Assembly: GCA_023664865.1 (NCBI GenBank)
Contig: JAMPEU010000022.1
Coordinates: 1 to 42,969, forward strand
Direction: 5' to 3'
Length of the DNA stretch: 42,969 bases
DNA from: Butyrivibrio sp.
Lineage (GTDB): Bacteria > Bacillota > Clostridia > Lachnospirales > Lachnospiraceae
The position numbers and the translations under genes were made by a program. The notes below the pieces were generated by a model. It did no database searches. It was not told the origin of the DNA and worked only from the letters and a program-made list of their open reading frames with translations. Every line of letters starts with the position of its first letter. Position 1 is the first letter of the stretch. Shown here in pieces: positions 14,840 through 23,933 of the stretch.

Positions 14840-17800
14840 CTATTTCGCCATGTTTGCATAAAAAGCCTCAATCTGCGCCTGTTCCGCGCTTAAGCCTTTC
14901 TCTTCCATCTGCACGATAAGCTTCAACATACGCTCATAGTCATGCGGAATTATCTTCTTGAACTTAGGAAGATATTCTCCGAAGTTATCCAGAATTTCCT
15001 TCCCTTTGACCGAGTTAGTCAAAGCAACATGTTCCTTAATCATTTCCTTAAGTTCAATAACATCATATTTGGAAGTAATTTCATAGGAAGAAACCATTTC
15101 CTTATTGACTTTGGTGTATAAATCGTTGTTCTCGTCCAGCACATAAGCAATACCGCCGCTCATGCCTGCGGCAAAGTTCTTGCCTGTCACGCCCAAAACT
15201 ACCACGCGCCCGCCGGTCATATATTCGCAGCCGTGGTCGCCTACGCCTTCAACGACGGCTATCGCGCCTGAATTACGCACGCAGAAACGCTCTCCCGCCA
15301 CTCCGTTGATAAACGCCTTGCCAGAAGTCGCCCCATAAAGCGCCACATTGCCTATAATAATATTTTCATCCTGCTTAAACTTAGAGCCTTTAGGCGGATA
15401 CACGATTAATTTTCCGCCGGAAAGCCCTTTGCCGAAGTAGTCGTTGGAATCCCCGACAAGCTCTAAGGTCAGCCCTTTCGGTATAAACGCCCCAAAACTC
15501 TGTCCGCCCGAACCGTTGCATAAGATACGATATGTATCTTCTTCCAGCGTATCGCCAAATTTTCTGCTAATCTCGGAACCGAGAATAGTGCCGAAAGTAC
15601 GGTCTGTATTGGACACATCAACTTCAAGGCTCCTCTTAGCCCCCGTCTCCATCGCTTTAGAAAGCTGTTTTAACAAAACTTTTTCATCCAGCGTCTTTTC
15701 CAGTTCAAAATCATATACCTGTTTCGGATCGAAAATCACTTTATCTTTACTGCCCTCGTAAGGATTAGTAAGGATAAGGCTTAAATCTATTTTTTTCAAT
15801 TTTTCCGGCAGATTGTCCTTTACCTTAAGTAAATCCGTCCTGCCGACCAGCTCATCAACGGTACGAACGCCCAACGCCGCCATATACTCTCTGAGTTCCT
15901 GCGCTATAAACTTCATGAAATTTTCCACATACTCAGGTTTGCCCTTAAAGCGTTTCCTAAGTTCCGGATTCTGCGTCGCCACGCCTACGGGACAGGTATC
16001 CAGATTGCAAACCCTCATCATGACGCAGCCCATCGTAACAAGCGGCGCAGTGGCAAACCCAAACTCTTCCGCGCCGAGGATTGCCGCGATAGCAACATCC
16101 CTGCCGCTCATTAGCTTACCGTCCGTCTCAATACGCACCTTATTTCTTAAGCCGTTCTGAATCAAGGTCTGGTGTGTTTCGGCAAGCCCAAGTTCCCACG
16201 GCAGCCCCGCATTATGAATAGAGCTTCTGGGAGCCGCACCCGTACCGCCGTCATAACCCGACACCAGAACTACCTGCGCGCCCGCTTTCGCCACGCCTGC
16301 CGCTACCGTGCCTACGCCTGCCTCGGAAACAAGCTTAACGGAAATCCTCGCCCTCGTATTGGCATTCTTCAAATCATATATAAGCTGCGCCAAGTCTTCA
16401 ATCGAATAAATATCATGATGCGGCGGCGGCGAAATCAGGCTTACGCCTGCCGTGGAATGTCTGGTCTTAGCTATCCACGGATATACCTTTCCGCCCGGAA
16501 GATGCCCGCCTTCACCCGGCTTTGCACCCTGCGCCATCTTAATCTGAATTTCCTGCGCACTGTTCAAATATTCGCTTGTTACGCCGAAACGTCCGCTCGC
16601 TACCTGCTTGATGGCGGAACACCTGTTTAGCCCGTCCGCTCCTATGCTTAATCTTTCCTTATCCTCGCCGCCTTCGCCGGAATTGGATTTACCTTTAAGC
16701 CTGTTCATTGCAATCGCCATTGTCTCATGCGCCTCTTTGGAAATCGAACCATAAGACATCGCGCCTGTCTTAAATCTTGTGACAATAGTGTCAACACTCT
16801 CCACTTCCTCTATTGGCACGGGTTTCTTTGCATAATTAAAATCCATCAGCCCTCTCAGCGTCTTAATGCTGTCTTCATTATTGACCGCCTGGGTATATTG
16901 CTTAAACATCTCATAATCGCCGCGTTTCGTAGATTCCTGCAGCAAATGGATAGTCTCAGGATTATAGAGATGTTCGTCTGCACCGCTCCGCATCTGATGA
17001 TGCCCGGGGCTGTCAAGCGCTAAGTCAGTAGACAGACCAAGCGGGTCAAAAGCCATAGAGTGTAAAGTGTCCACCTCTTTTTCGATGTCTTTTAAGGTAA
17101 TTCCGCCCACACGGCATACTGTATTGGTAAAATACTTATTAATCACTTCTTTATCAATGCCTATCGCCTCAAATATCTTAGAACCCTGATAGGACTGGAT
17201 GGTAGAAATCCCCATCTTGGAGGCGATTTTGACTATTCCATGCAAAATAGCGTCATTATAATCATTTACCGCCGCATAATAGTCTTTATCGAGCATATGG
17301 TTATCAATCAATTCGCGTATACTCTCCTGCGCCAGATAAGGATTAATTGCAGACGCCCCGAAACCAAGCAGGGTTGCAAAATGATGCACCTCCCTCGGCT
17401 CCGCCGACTCAAGCACGATTGCCACACTGGTTCTTTTCTTTGTATTGACTAAATGCTGCTGCAATGCCGATACGGCAAGCAGTGAAGGAATCGCTACACG
17501 GTTCTCGTCCACGCCCCTGTCAGAGAGTATAAGTATGCTCACGCCGCCGCGGAAAGCCCTGTCCACCTCGACAAACAGCCTGTCAATCGCCTTCTCCAAA
17601 CTTGTATTTTTATAATAAGTAATCGGAACTACTTCTACTTTAAAGCCTTCCGACTTCATATTTTTAATCTTTAACAAGTCCGTATTAGTCAAAATCGGAT
17701 TATGCACCCTGAGCATATTGCAGTTTTCAGGCTTTTCTTCTAAGAGGTTTCCGTCTTTTCCCAGATACACGGTAGTGGAAGTGACGACTTCCTCACGGAT

Positions 17801-19387
17801 TGCGTCAATCGGCGGATTAGTCACCTGCGCAAAAAGCTGCTTAAAATAGTGGAAAAGCGGGTGATGTGCTTTAGAAAGCACAGGAAGCGGAGTATCCACG
17901 CCCATTGCCGCAATCGCCTCAGCACCGTTTTTCGCCATAGGCAGTATGCTGGTCTTTAACTCCTCATAGCTATAACCGAAAGCCTTCTGCATACGCTGTC
18001 TTTCCTCATAAGTAAACTCCGGCACTCTTTGATTAGGAATCTTCAAATCCTTAAGCGCCACCATATTATTATCCAGCCACTCGCCGTAAGGCTGCGCGGA
18101 CGCATAGGTTTCCTTTAGTTCATCATCGTCAATCACCCGCCCCTGAACCATGTCAACCAAGAGCATCTTACCGGGATGCAGTCTCTCCTTTATTACGACT
18201 TTCGCCGGATCGATATCCAAAACGCCTACTTCCGAAGAAAGAATCAAAGTATCGTCGTCCGTAATCATATATCTGGAAGGGCGCAGACCATTCCTGTCAA
18301 GCACAGCCCCCATTATGTCGCCATCGGAAAAGAGAATGGATGCCGGACCATCCCATGGCTCCATCATTGTCGCATAATACTGGTAAAAGTCTTTCTTCGT
18401 CTGGCTCATGGTCTTATTATTCTCCCACGGTTCGGGAATGGTAATCATGACTGCCAACGGCAGCGGCATTCCGCTCATTACCAAAAATTCCAGCGTATTG
18501 TCCAACATCGCGGAGTCTGAACCCGACGCGCTGATTGCCGGCAGAACTTTATGGAGCTGCCCTGATAAATGCTCGGATTCCATCGTTTCTTCCCGCGCAA
18601 GCATCTTATCCGCATTGCCGCGAATAGTATTAATCTCGCCATTATGTACTATAAAGCGGTTCGGATGCGCACGCTCCCAGCTCGGATTGGTATTCGTGGA
18701 AAAACGCGAATGTACTATCGCAAGCGCCGATTCAAAATCTTTATCCTGTAAATCCGGGAAAAAAGTGCGAAGCTGCCCTACGAGAAACATTCCTTTATAA
18801 ACAATCGTCCTGCTGGACAGTGAAACCACATAGGTCACGTCAGTAGACTGCTCGAAAGTCCTTCTTAAAATGTACAACTTTCTGTCGAAATCAAGCCCTT
18901 TTGCCATACCCGCAGGTTTCTTTATAAATGCCTGCATGATACAGGGCATACATTCCACAGCCTTATGCCCCAGCACAGAAGGATTGGTCGGCACGCTCCG
19001 CCAGCCCAAGAATTGCAGTCCCTCTTTTTCCACAATAATCTCGAACATTTTCTTCGCCTGATTTCGCTGCAATTCATCCTGCGGAAAGAAAAATGCGCCT
19101 ACGCCGTACTCTCTTTCCCTGCCAATCTGTATCCCCAGCTCTTGCGTTACCTTAAGCATGAATTTATGCGGAATCTGGGTTAAAATGCCTACGCCGTCAC
19201 CCGTCTTGCCTTCCGCGTCCTTACCCGCCCTATGTTCCAGATTTTCCACAATCTTCAAAGCATTTTCAACCGTGGCTCTGCTTTTCTGCCCTTTGATATT
19301 GACGCATGCGCCAATACCACAGTTGTCATGCTCAAATTCCATCCTATGAAGCGGTGCCGCCGGAACAGTCATTTTTGCATCAAACAT
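14840..19387 (-). CDS. gltB: Glutamate synthase (NADPH) large subunit
   Basis: A 1515-residue protein of full length that makes two glutamates from glutamine and 2-oxoglutarate. The N-terminal class II amidotransferase domain starts after a short propeptide at the Cys of HDNCGIGACVNI (residue 23). The FMN synthase domain contains YGSISKEAHETMA and GEGGHLPGGKV. The [3Fe-4S] motif is CNLDTCPVG. The C-terminal GXGXG beta-helix contains CNGSGGQSFGAFIPKG. The start at 19387 has AAGGAG eight bases upstream; an ATG six codons earlier overlaps the ribosome site and is less likely. Confidence 0.97.
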   Translation of the reverse strand: MFDAKMTVPAAPLHRMEFEHDNCGIGACVNIKGQKSRATVENALKIVENLEHRAGKDAEGKTGDGVGILTQIPHKFMLKVTQELGIQIGREREYGVGAFFFPQDELQRNQAKKMFEIIVEKEGLQFLGWRSVPTNPSVLGHKAVECMPCIMQAFIKKPAGMAKGLDFDRKLYILRRTFEQSTDVTYVVSLSSRTIVYKGMFLVGQLRTFFPDLQDKDFESALAIVHSRFSTNTNPSWERAHPNRFIVHNGEINTIRGNADKMLAREETMESEHLSGQLHKVLPAISASGSDSAMLDNTLEFLVMSGMPLPLAVMITIPEPWENNKTMSQTKKDFYQYYATMMEPWDGPASILFSDGDIMGAVLDRNGLRPSRYMITDDDTLILSSEVGVLDIDPAKVVIKERLHPGKMLLVDMVQGRVIDDDELKETYASAQPYGEWLDNNMVALKDLKIPNQRVPEFTYEERQRMQKAFGYSYEELKTSILPMAKNGAEAIAAMGVDTPLPVLSKAHHPLFHYFKQLFAQVTNPPIDAIREEVVTSTTVYLGKDGNLLEEKPENCNMLRVHNPILTNTDLLKIKNMKSEGFKVEVVPITYYKNTSLEKAIDRLFVEVDRAFRGGVSILILSDRGVDENRVAIPSLLAVSALQQHLVNTKKRTSVAIVLESAEPREVHHFATLLGFGASAINPYLAQESIRELIDNHMLDKDYYAAVNDYNDAILHGIVKIASKMGISTIQSYQGSKIFEAIGIDKEVINKYFTNTVCRVGGITLKDIEKEVDTLHSMAFDPLGLSTDLALDSPGHHQMRSGADEHLYNPETIHLLQESTKRGDYEMFKQYTQAVNNEDSIKTLRGLMDFNYAKKPVPIEEVESVDTIVTRFKTGAMSYGSISKEAHETMAIAMNRLKGKSNSGEGGEDKERLSIGADGLNRCSAIKQVASGRFGVTSEYLNSAQEIQIKMAQGAKPGEGGHLPGGKVYPWIAKTRHSTAGVSLISPPPHHDIYSIEDLAQLIYDLKNANTRARISVKLVSEAGVGTVAAGVAKAGAQVVLVSGYDGGTGAAPRSSIHNAGLPWELGLAETHQTLIQNGLRNKVRIETDGKLMSGRDVAIAAILGAEEFGFATAPLVTMGCVMMRVCNLDTCPVGVATQNPELRKRFKGKPEYVENFMKFIAQELREYMAALGVRTVDELVGRTDLLKVKDNLPEKLKKIDLSLILTNPYEGSKDKVIFDPKQVYDFELEKTLDEKVLLKQLSKAMETGAKRSLEVDVSNTDRTFGTILGSEISRKFGDTLEEDTYRILCNGSGGQSFGAFIPKGLTLELVGDSNDYFGKGLSGGKLIVYPPKGSKFKQDENIIIGNVALYGATSGKAFINGVAGERFCVRNSGAIAVVEGVGDHGCEYMTGGRVVVLGVTGKNFAAGMSGGIAYVLDENNDLYTKVNKEMVSSYEITSKYDVIELKEMIKEHVALTNSVKGKEILDNFGEYLPKFKKIIPHDYERMLKLIVQMEEKGLSAEQAQIEAFYANMAK

Positions 19388-19448
19388 CTTTATATCTCCT
19401 TCCATCCCTTTAATTCATAATTCCCTTATGCGTTCCTGCACATAAAAA

Positions 19449-19489
19449 GAGTCGCAAAACAGCCATTAAGCGGCGCGCCTTTGCGACTC
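19449..19489 (-). terminator. Terminator-like hairpin in the gltB leader
   Basis: On the minus strand GAGTCGCAAA pairs with TTTGCGACTC and is followed by TTTTTATG. It lies about 60 bp before the gltB start and begins within about a dozen bases of the predicted transcription start, so it could attenuate or stabilise the gltB transcript. It may also end read-through from the CPBP gene. Confidence 0.65.
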
Positions 19490-19501
19490 AAAACTATAAC
19501 T

Positions 19502-19530
19502 ACTATACACTAGTTTGCAACAGTTGTAAA
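19502..19530 (-). promoter_or_regulatory. gltBD promoter with an overlapping palindromic operator
   Basis: On the minus strand TTTACA, a 17-bp spacer, TATAGT. The -35 is part of a near-perfect 17-bp palindrome at 19514-19530 (TTTGCAACAGTTGTAAA), a good candidate binding site for a repressor or activator. The rest of the 344-bp gap 19388-19731 is AT-rich, with no other feature that I can name. Confidence 0.65.
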
Positions 19531-19731
19531 TAACAAATTTTTACATAGTTGTCAGATAATTTGACAATTAGCATAATTCGTAAATATTGTCTGATTAATT
19601 ATAATAATTGTACTAATATATGTTTGGTTATTTCTATTTATTGCATTCAGTATCAATGAATAATTTCTTTTGCTAATTTGTTAATTATATAATTGCATTT
19701 GTTCATACTATTCTAACTCTTATATAAAAAT

Positions 19732-20595
19732 CTATCGCTTTTCCTTATTCATCAACCACAGCATAACCGCAGCTATTACTGCTAATGCCACACAGATATA
19801 CGGCGTCATTACCACATTATATACTGCTTCATTGGAAGTAATCATATAGACCGTAATATTAGCTGCAGAATGAAATAAAAAAGCATGAATGAAACTTCCA
19901 AACTGCTCATAAGTATAGGCAATCAGAATACCCATAAGAAATCCGTAAGCTCCCTGTACTATATTTCCATGATATAGTCCGAAAAGAAACGCAGATAAAA
20001 TAACAGCAGTAACCACTGGATAATCTTTTCTTATCTTATTATAAATGATGCCGCGAAACACTACTTCTTCCGCAAATGGTGAGACAAGCCCATACAGAAT
20101 AATGCCTATGATAAAGCTCACACCATACTGATGCTCGGCAACACGGCTGTAGGTTTCAGAAGTTTCAAGTATGTGCAGTCTGATAAATATGAAGTTGATT
20201 ACAACAGAGCTGGCAATAGCAAGTGTTATTGTAATTGGGACAGATTTATATAGCGCGACTTTTACATCTCCTAAATGTACGCGCTGTTCCTTTCGTATAT
20301 CTGTCTTGATTTGCCTGCATGGAACATTTTGTCTGTATTCCCCTCTTTTCCTTACTTCCTGCCTGAAATCCGCAATAAGCGGCAAAGTCCCTATCAGCAT
20401 GGATATGCCGCCAAGAATCCCCCTAATTGTTATTTCATGTTCAGGGATATATTTATCCAAATGTACAATTTTAGTGACCAACGTAGTCAATACGATGTAT
20501 GTAAGGAAATAGGTCAAATAATAAATAACAAGTGGTATTATTATTTTTCCGATGTCTTTTATTAATTTTATAGATATATTTTTCATAGTATCCAT
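19732..20595 (-). CDS. CPBP family intramembrane glutamic endopeptidase
   Basis: A 287-residue membrane protein with about seven hydrophobic helices. The CPBP (Abi, CAAX protease-like) motifs are present: EEVVFRG at about residue 172, FLFGLYHGN, and HAFLFHSAANI, giving the Glu, His and His/Asn active-site residues. Substrate is unknown; relatives process prenylated proteins or protect against bacteriocins. It follows the HAD gene by 71 bp. It lacks a clear ribosome site, and its start region duplicates a sequence 41 bp upstream. Confidence 0.85.
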   Translation of the reverse strand: MDTMKNISIKLIKDIGKIIIPLVIYYLTYFLTYIVLTTLVTKIVHLDKYIPEHEITIRGILGGISMLIGTLPLIADFRQEVRKRGEYRQNVPCRQIKTDIRKEQRVHLGDVKVALYKSVPITITLAIASSVVINFIFIRLHILETSETYSRVAEHQYGVSFIIGIILYGLVSPFAEEVVFRGIIYNKIRKDYPVVTAVILSAFLFGLYHGNIVQGAYGFLMGILIAYTYEQFGSFIHAFLFHSAANITVYMITSNEAVYNVVMTPYICVALAVIAAVMLWLMNKEKR

Positions 20596-20646
20596 TTTTT
20601 AATATCCAGTTTCAATATCCGGTTCTTAGTATCCATTTTTTAATAT
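20586..20646. repeat. 20-bp direct repeat at the CPBP start codon
   Basis: TAGTATCCATTTTTTAATAT occurs at 20586-20605 and again at 20627-20646. On the minus strand each copy contains an ATG GAT ACT start. The upstream copy opens a 17-codon ORF whose TGA overlaps the internal ATG (codon 4) of the CPBP gene. Confidence 0.7.
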
Positions 20647-20666
20647 ATACTCTAACTCAAACTCTT

Positions 20667-21386
20667 CTAACTTATCAGTAATTTCCCCAGTTCTTCAACA
20701 GTATCCACAATATAGTCCGCTCCCGCCTGTTCCAATTCATCCGGTGCCGCATACCCATAAGAAACGCCTATAGAGACTATTCCGAATTTTTTAGCAGCAT
20801 TAATGTCAAATTTCCTGTCGCCTATCATGACAAAATTCTCATCTGCCTTATCCCCATGCTGCAACGCCGACTCGCTTTGCACTTCCGGCTCATTCTGCTG
20901 CAAAGCTTTCAGCCTATTTAATGCCTCTTCCACTACTTCATTCTTTTGTGAACGTGTTCCGTCCAGTTCACTTCCTACTATTACGTCAAAATACTGTTCT
21001 ATATTGAAATACTGCAAAATTCGGTTGACATAAATCGTAGGTTTGCTGGAAGCAATAGCCAGCGTCCTTCCTTCTTCTTTCAAACGTGCAAGCAGTTCTT
21101 CCATGCCGCCATATATCTTATTCTCAAATATGCCGACATCGCCAAAACGCTCCCTGTAGAACACTACCGCCTCCGCCGCCTTCTTCTCATCAAAACCATA
21201 AAACTCATTTAAACTCTCTATAAGCGGCGGTCCGATAAAAGGCTCAAGCTTATCCAAATCCGGCTCATCAATTCCGAACTTGCCCAAAGCATATTGTACG
21301 CAACGGGTAATTCCAACCTTCGGATCCGTCAGCGTACCATCCAAATCAAATAAAATATATTGAAATCTTCCGTCTGCTATTTTCAT
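20667..21386 (-). CDS. HAD family hydrolase, phosphoglycolate phosphatase-like
   Basis: A 239-residue protein. HAD motif I is LFDLDGTLTD near residue 12, motif II is AIASSKP, and motif IV is MIGDRKFDINAAKK. A helical cap lies between motifs I and II, as in the PGP/Gph-type and 5'-nucleotidase-like HAD enzymes. There is a low-complexity insertion (ALQQNEPEVQSESALQHGDK) before motif IV. The substrate cannot be read from sequence. The start at 21386 has AAAGGA about eleven bases upstream; a TTG start 15 codons earlier is less likely. Confidence 0.85.
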   Translation of the reverse strand: MKIADGRFQYILFDLDGTLTDPKVGITRCVQYALGKFGIDEPDLDKLEPFIGPPLIESLNEFYGFDEKKAAEAVVFYRERFGDVGIFENKIYGGMEELLARLKEEGRTLAIASSKPTIYVNRILQYFNIEQYFDVIVGSELDGTRSQKNEVVEEALNRLKALQQNEPEVQSESALQHGDKADENFVMIGDRKFDINAAKKFGIVSIGVSYGYAAPDELEQAGADYIVDTVEELGKLLIS

Positions 21387-21535
21387 GTATGTAAATATCC
21401 TTTCATGAGTATTTAAAATAAGCAATTGCAAAACAATCCCTATAATATTGCAGCCATATATTCGTATGGATATTCATATAGAAATCCAAGCCGCTATTAA
21501 TTGTAACATAACCAACACACAAATCCAATATTTCC

Positions 21536-21564
21536 TTGACAATCCTTCTGCAAAGATTTATAGT
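21536..21564 (+). promoter_or_regulatory. Promoter of the thiT riboswitch transcript
   Basis: TTGACA, a 17-bp spacer, TATAGT, ending a few bases before the TPP aptamer. It is close to the sigma-A consensus. Confidence 0.8.
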
Positions 21565-21571
21565 TAAGTAA

Positions 21572-21668
21572 ACTTGCTAGGGGAGCACATCGCTGAGATT
21601 GAAATATGCCCGCATATTTCTAACCCTCACTACCTGAACCGGATAATACCGGCGGAGGGAAGCAAAGC
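21572..21668 (+). ncRNA. TPP (thiamine pyrophosphate) riboswitch aptamer
   Basis: The conserved THI-box segments are all present: GGGGAGC, GCTGAGA, AACCCT, ACCTGAACCGGATAATACCG and GCGGAGGGA. The P1 helix closes with CTTGCT and AGCAAAG. The optional P3 hairpin is GAAATATGC/GCATATTTC. Binding of TPP should switch off thiT downstream. Confidence 0.96.
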
Positions 21669-21715
21669 CTTGATATAGATAGCTTATGTTATCTATATTT
21701 GGGGTTTGATGCTGT

Positions 21716-21746
21716 TCCTCCTCGCACAAACGAAGGAGGTTTTTTT
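21716..21746 (+). terminator. Riboswitch expression platform: hairpin that ends in the thiT ribosome site
   Basis: CCTCCT (21717-21722) pairs with AGGAGG (21734-21739) and is followed directly by seven T residues and the ATG. The 3' arm is the Shine-Dalgarno sequence itself, so the same stem could terminate transcription and also block translation. A second stem, ATATAGATA/TATCTATAT, lies at about 21672-21697. Confidence 0.8.
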
Positions 21747-22439
21747 ATGTCACTATTTATCAATCAGGAAGATGGCTATTATTCATTAACGGGCGCAGGC
21801 ACAATAACTTTCGTCGTAATCATCTTCATTCTAATCGCACTTATCGCATTCTTAAGGAATACGAAAGCCGATACCGAATCAGTACAAGCTAAAATATTTT
21901 CTACCAAACAGCTTGTCTTTTCTGCAGTTGCGCTTGCACTCGGCTTTGCCACATCCTATATCAAAATCATTGATATGCCGTGGGGCGGCTCGGTAACGCT
22001 CTGTTCCATGCTCTTTGTCACTCTGATAGGCTACTGGTATGGACCAAAAATCGGTTTAATCGCGGGATTTGCATACGGCATACTGCAATTTATCCAGGGC
22101 GGCGGAGGCTATATACTTTCACCGCTGCAAGCATGTCTGGACTACATAGTTGCCTTTGCGGCTCTTGGGTTGTCCGGTCTTTTCTATAAAAAGGAACATG
22201 GTCTGCTTAAAGGCTATCTTTTTGCCATCTTTATGCGGGGATTATTCCATTCTATCGGCGGATATCTGTACTGGATGGACTATATGCCGGATAATTTCCC
22301 TAAATCCTTAACAGCGATATATCCGATTGCATATAATTATGCGTATATTCTTGCAGAAGGCGTGCTAACAGTTGTTATTTTATCATTGCCGCCTGTAATA
22401 AACGCTATGTCTAATGTAAAGAAGATAGCTACAGAATAA
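21747..22439 (+). CDS. thiT: Thiamine ECF transporter S component
   Basis: A 230-residue membrane protein with about six hydrophobic helices. It has the ThiT signature region MPWGGSVTLCSMLFVTLIGY and conserved aromatic residues in the C-terminal GGYLYWMDYMP segment that line the thiamine site. It captures thiamine and works with the shared energising EcfAAT module encoded elsewhere. The start is fixed by AGGAGG seven bases before the ATG at 21747. TPP riboswitch control agrees with the assignment. The short ORF extension upstream runs through the riboswitch and is not coding. Confidence 0.95.
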   Translation: MSLFINQEDGYYSLTGAGTITFVVIIFILIALIAFLRNTKADTESVQAKIFSTKQLVFSAVALALGFATSYIKIIDMPWGGSVTLCSMLFVTLIGYWYGPKIGLIAGFAYGILQFIQGGGGYILSPLQACLDYIVAFAALGLSGLFYKKEHGLLKGYLFAIFMRGLFHSIGGYLYWMDYMPDNFPKSLTAIYPIAYNYAYILAEGVLTVVILSLPPVINAMSNVKKIATE

Positions 22440-22497
22440 TTAAAAATATGGTATGTACTATCAGCCATTAGAAACGTGCGCCATCGGATGTACTAAA

Positions 22498-22529
22498 AAA
22501 TCCTCATTTGATAAATCAAATGAGGATTT
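22498..22529. terminator. Bidirectional terminator between thiT and the convergent small gene
   Basis: AAATCCTCATTTGAT pairs perfectly with ATCAAATGAGGATTT around two bases. T-rich tracts lie on both sides, so it can end thiT on the + strand and the gene at 22554 on the - strand. Confidence 0.85.
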
Positions 22530-22553
22530 AATAATTAAAATACTTAAAAATAT

Positions 22554-23009
22554 CTACGCTATCATAAACATCTCATATGCCTGTATCGCTCTCTGCATCA
22601 TTGAAAAGCCCGAAGTATTGCCCGCTGTTGCTGTATCGTTTTCATTCGCTGCCGTGACTGATATTGCATTTTCCACTGCCGCCGCATCTTCTGATTTATC
22701 TTTTGCCTTTAATGCTGCGACATTAGTTTCTTCCTTGTCTTCAACCGGTTTCAATCCTTCCGGCATAACCTTTGCCGCACGGTTTCGCCCTTCCTGCATC
22801 TGCTTTGCAAGCATTCCCTCAAAGTCAATTGTCTGCCCTTTCTTCAAAGGATTCTCATTCTCTTTCTTGGCTTCGACTCCGGAATAATCGACTTTCTTAT
22901 CCAAAACATCATCGGATATTCTGGAGAGCTTATTCATGCTCTTAGAACTTACAGTCACAGGATTATATACATAAGTAGGATATACACTACTAAGACCACC
23001 TATTCTCAT
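22554..23009 (-). CDS. Unrecognised small soluble protein
   Basis: A 151-residue protein I do not recognise. It starts MRIGGLSSVYPTYVYNPVTV, has a basic and polar middle (KKENENPLKKGQTIDFEGML) and an Ala/Glu-rich low-complexity stretch (about 95-130), and ends IQAYEMFMIA. There is no transmembrane segment or signal peptide. The start at 23009 is chosen because GAAAGGAG precedes it with the same 13-base spacing seen at three other genes here; an in-frame ATG four codons upstream is too close to that site. It has its own promoter and terminator. Confidence 0.7.
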   Translation of the reverse strand: MRIGGLSSVYPTYVYNPVTVSSKSMNKLSRISDDVLDKKVDYSGVEAKKENENPLKKGQTIDFEGMLAKQMQEGRNRAAKVMPEGLKPVEDKEETNVAALKAKDKSEDAAAVENAISVTAANENDTATAGNTSGFSMMQRAIQAYEMFMIA

Positions 23010-23067
23010 ACAAACAACCATACTCCTTTCATAACCTACCTGCATTACCACAATTACAACTAGAAAT

Positions 23068-23096
23068 ATTATACTCCTCTTATTTTCATATGGCAA
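23068..23096 (-). promoter_or_regulatory. Promoter of the small gene at 22554-23009
   Basis: On the minus strand TTGCCA, a 17-bp spacer, TATAAT. Together with repeat copy D it accounts for the 322-bp gap 23010-23331; the remainder is AT-rich. Confidence 0.7.
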
Positions 23097-23156
23097 GATT
23101 ATTTAACATTTTTATATATTTAATCATGATTTAACATTATTATTTGCAGTCTATAA

Positions 23157-23295
23157 GCGGTATGGACTCACATAATTTCTCTTGAGGTCCTTGGAAAACG
23201 CCGGTACTTAGCGAGGTTTTTTCGAGCTTAGTACCGCTGCGATTTTTCATGGAGCAAGAGCGTGCCTCAAGAGAAATTATGTGAGTCCATACCGC
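23157..23295. repeat. Palindromic repeat, copy D (139 bp, core on + strand)
   Basis: Arms GCGGTATGGACTCACATAAT and ATTATGTGAGTCCATACCGC are perfect complements. The core matches copies A-C and E, with a shorter apical loop (GCGAGGTTTTTTCGAG). It lies 36 bp after the stop codon of the DUF308 gene. Confidence 0.85.
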
Positions 23296-23331
23296 ATTCA
23301 GCCATATACGAACCATGAATAATAACAACTC

Positions 23332-23922
23332 TTACTTAACTTCCTTTCCCTCAACTTCCAGCGCTTCCGCTTCCTGTTTCATCTGTTTCGCCACATGGGA
23401 CACTCTTGAAACTATCCAGATATCCGAAACTCCATCATAAATAAGAAAAACACCGATAAATATAATAAGCGTTTCGACTGCCGCAAAGGGATTGAAGATA
23501 AGCAGTACCCCGAAACCCACAGTTATAATTCCAAGCAGCAGCGCAATCCACCATTTATCGTACTTGTTCTGGCACAACGTCACTGTCTGCTGCAAGTCGT
23601 TAATCCCATGGATAATAACGATAATTCCCACTAATATCGGAATCAGTTCAATAATCTGGTCCGGTCTGAATAAAATCCACGCGCCTATCAAAAGCACAAT
23701 AACACCTGTAATCAAATTCATTCGCGAGTATATGCTGTTATCTTTTCCAAAAATAAATGTACACAATCTGTTCACACCACTGACAACCAGTACGAAACCG
23801 ATAATCATACACACAGTACGCACGGTACGTCCCGGCCACACCACCAGAATAATTCCGAGAATAATGCACATTAACGCCGATACTATGGCATTTGCCTTGA
23901 TTTTCTTTAATAAAGATTCCAT
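23332..23922 (-). CDS. DUF308 (HdeD-like) membrane protein
   Basis: A 196-residue protein with six hydrophobic helices arranged as three pairs, e.g. SALMCIILGIILVVWPG, GVIVLLIGAWILFRP and LLLGIITVGFGVLLIFNP. The repeated G-(I/V)-L-L...P pattern is that of the HdeD/DUF308 family (acid-resistance membrane protein in E. coli; role unknown in Firmicutes). The start at 23922 has GGAGG seven bases upstream. The sequence before that start consists of four 25-bp tandem repeats. Confidence 0.82.
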   Translation of the reverse strand: MESLLKKIKANAIVSALMCIILGIILVVWPGRTVRTVCMIIGFVLVVSGVNRLCTFIFGKDNSIYSRMNLITGVIVLLIGAWILFRPDQIIELIPILVGIIVIIHGINDLQQTVTLCQNKYDKWWIALLLGIITVGFGVLLIFNPFAAVETLIIFIGVFLIYDGVSDIWIVSRVSHVAKQMKQEAEALEVEGKEVK

Positions 23923-23933
23923 AACTAATCCTC

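Noticed and set aside
14840-19387. Several open frames of 60-150 codons on the + strand within gltB
   Set aside because: They are shadows of a strongly supported 1515-codon gene and lack ribosome sites or recognisable products.
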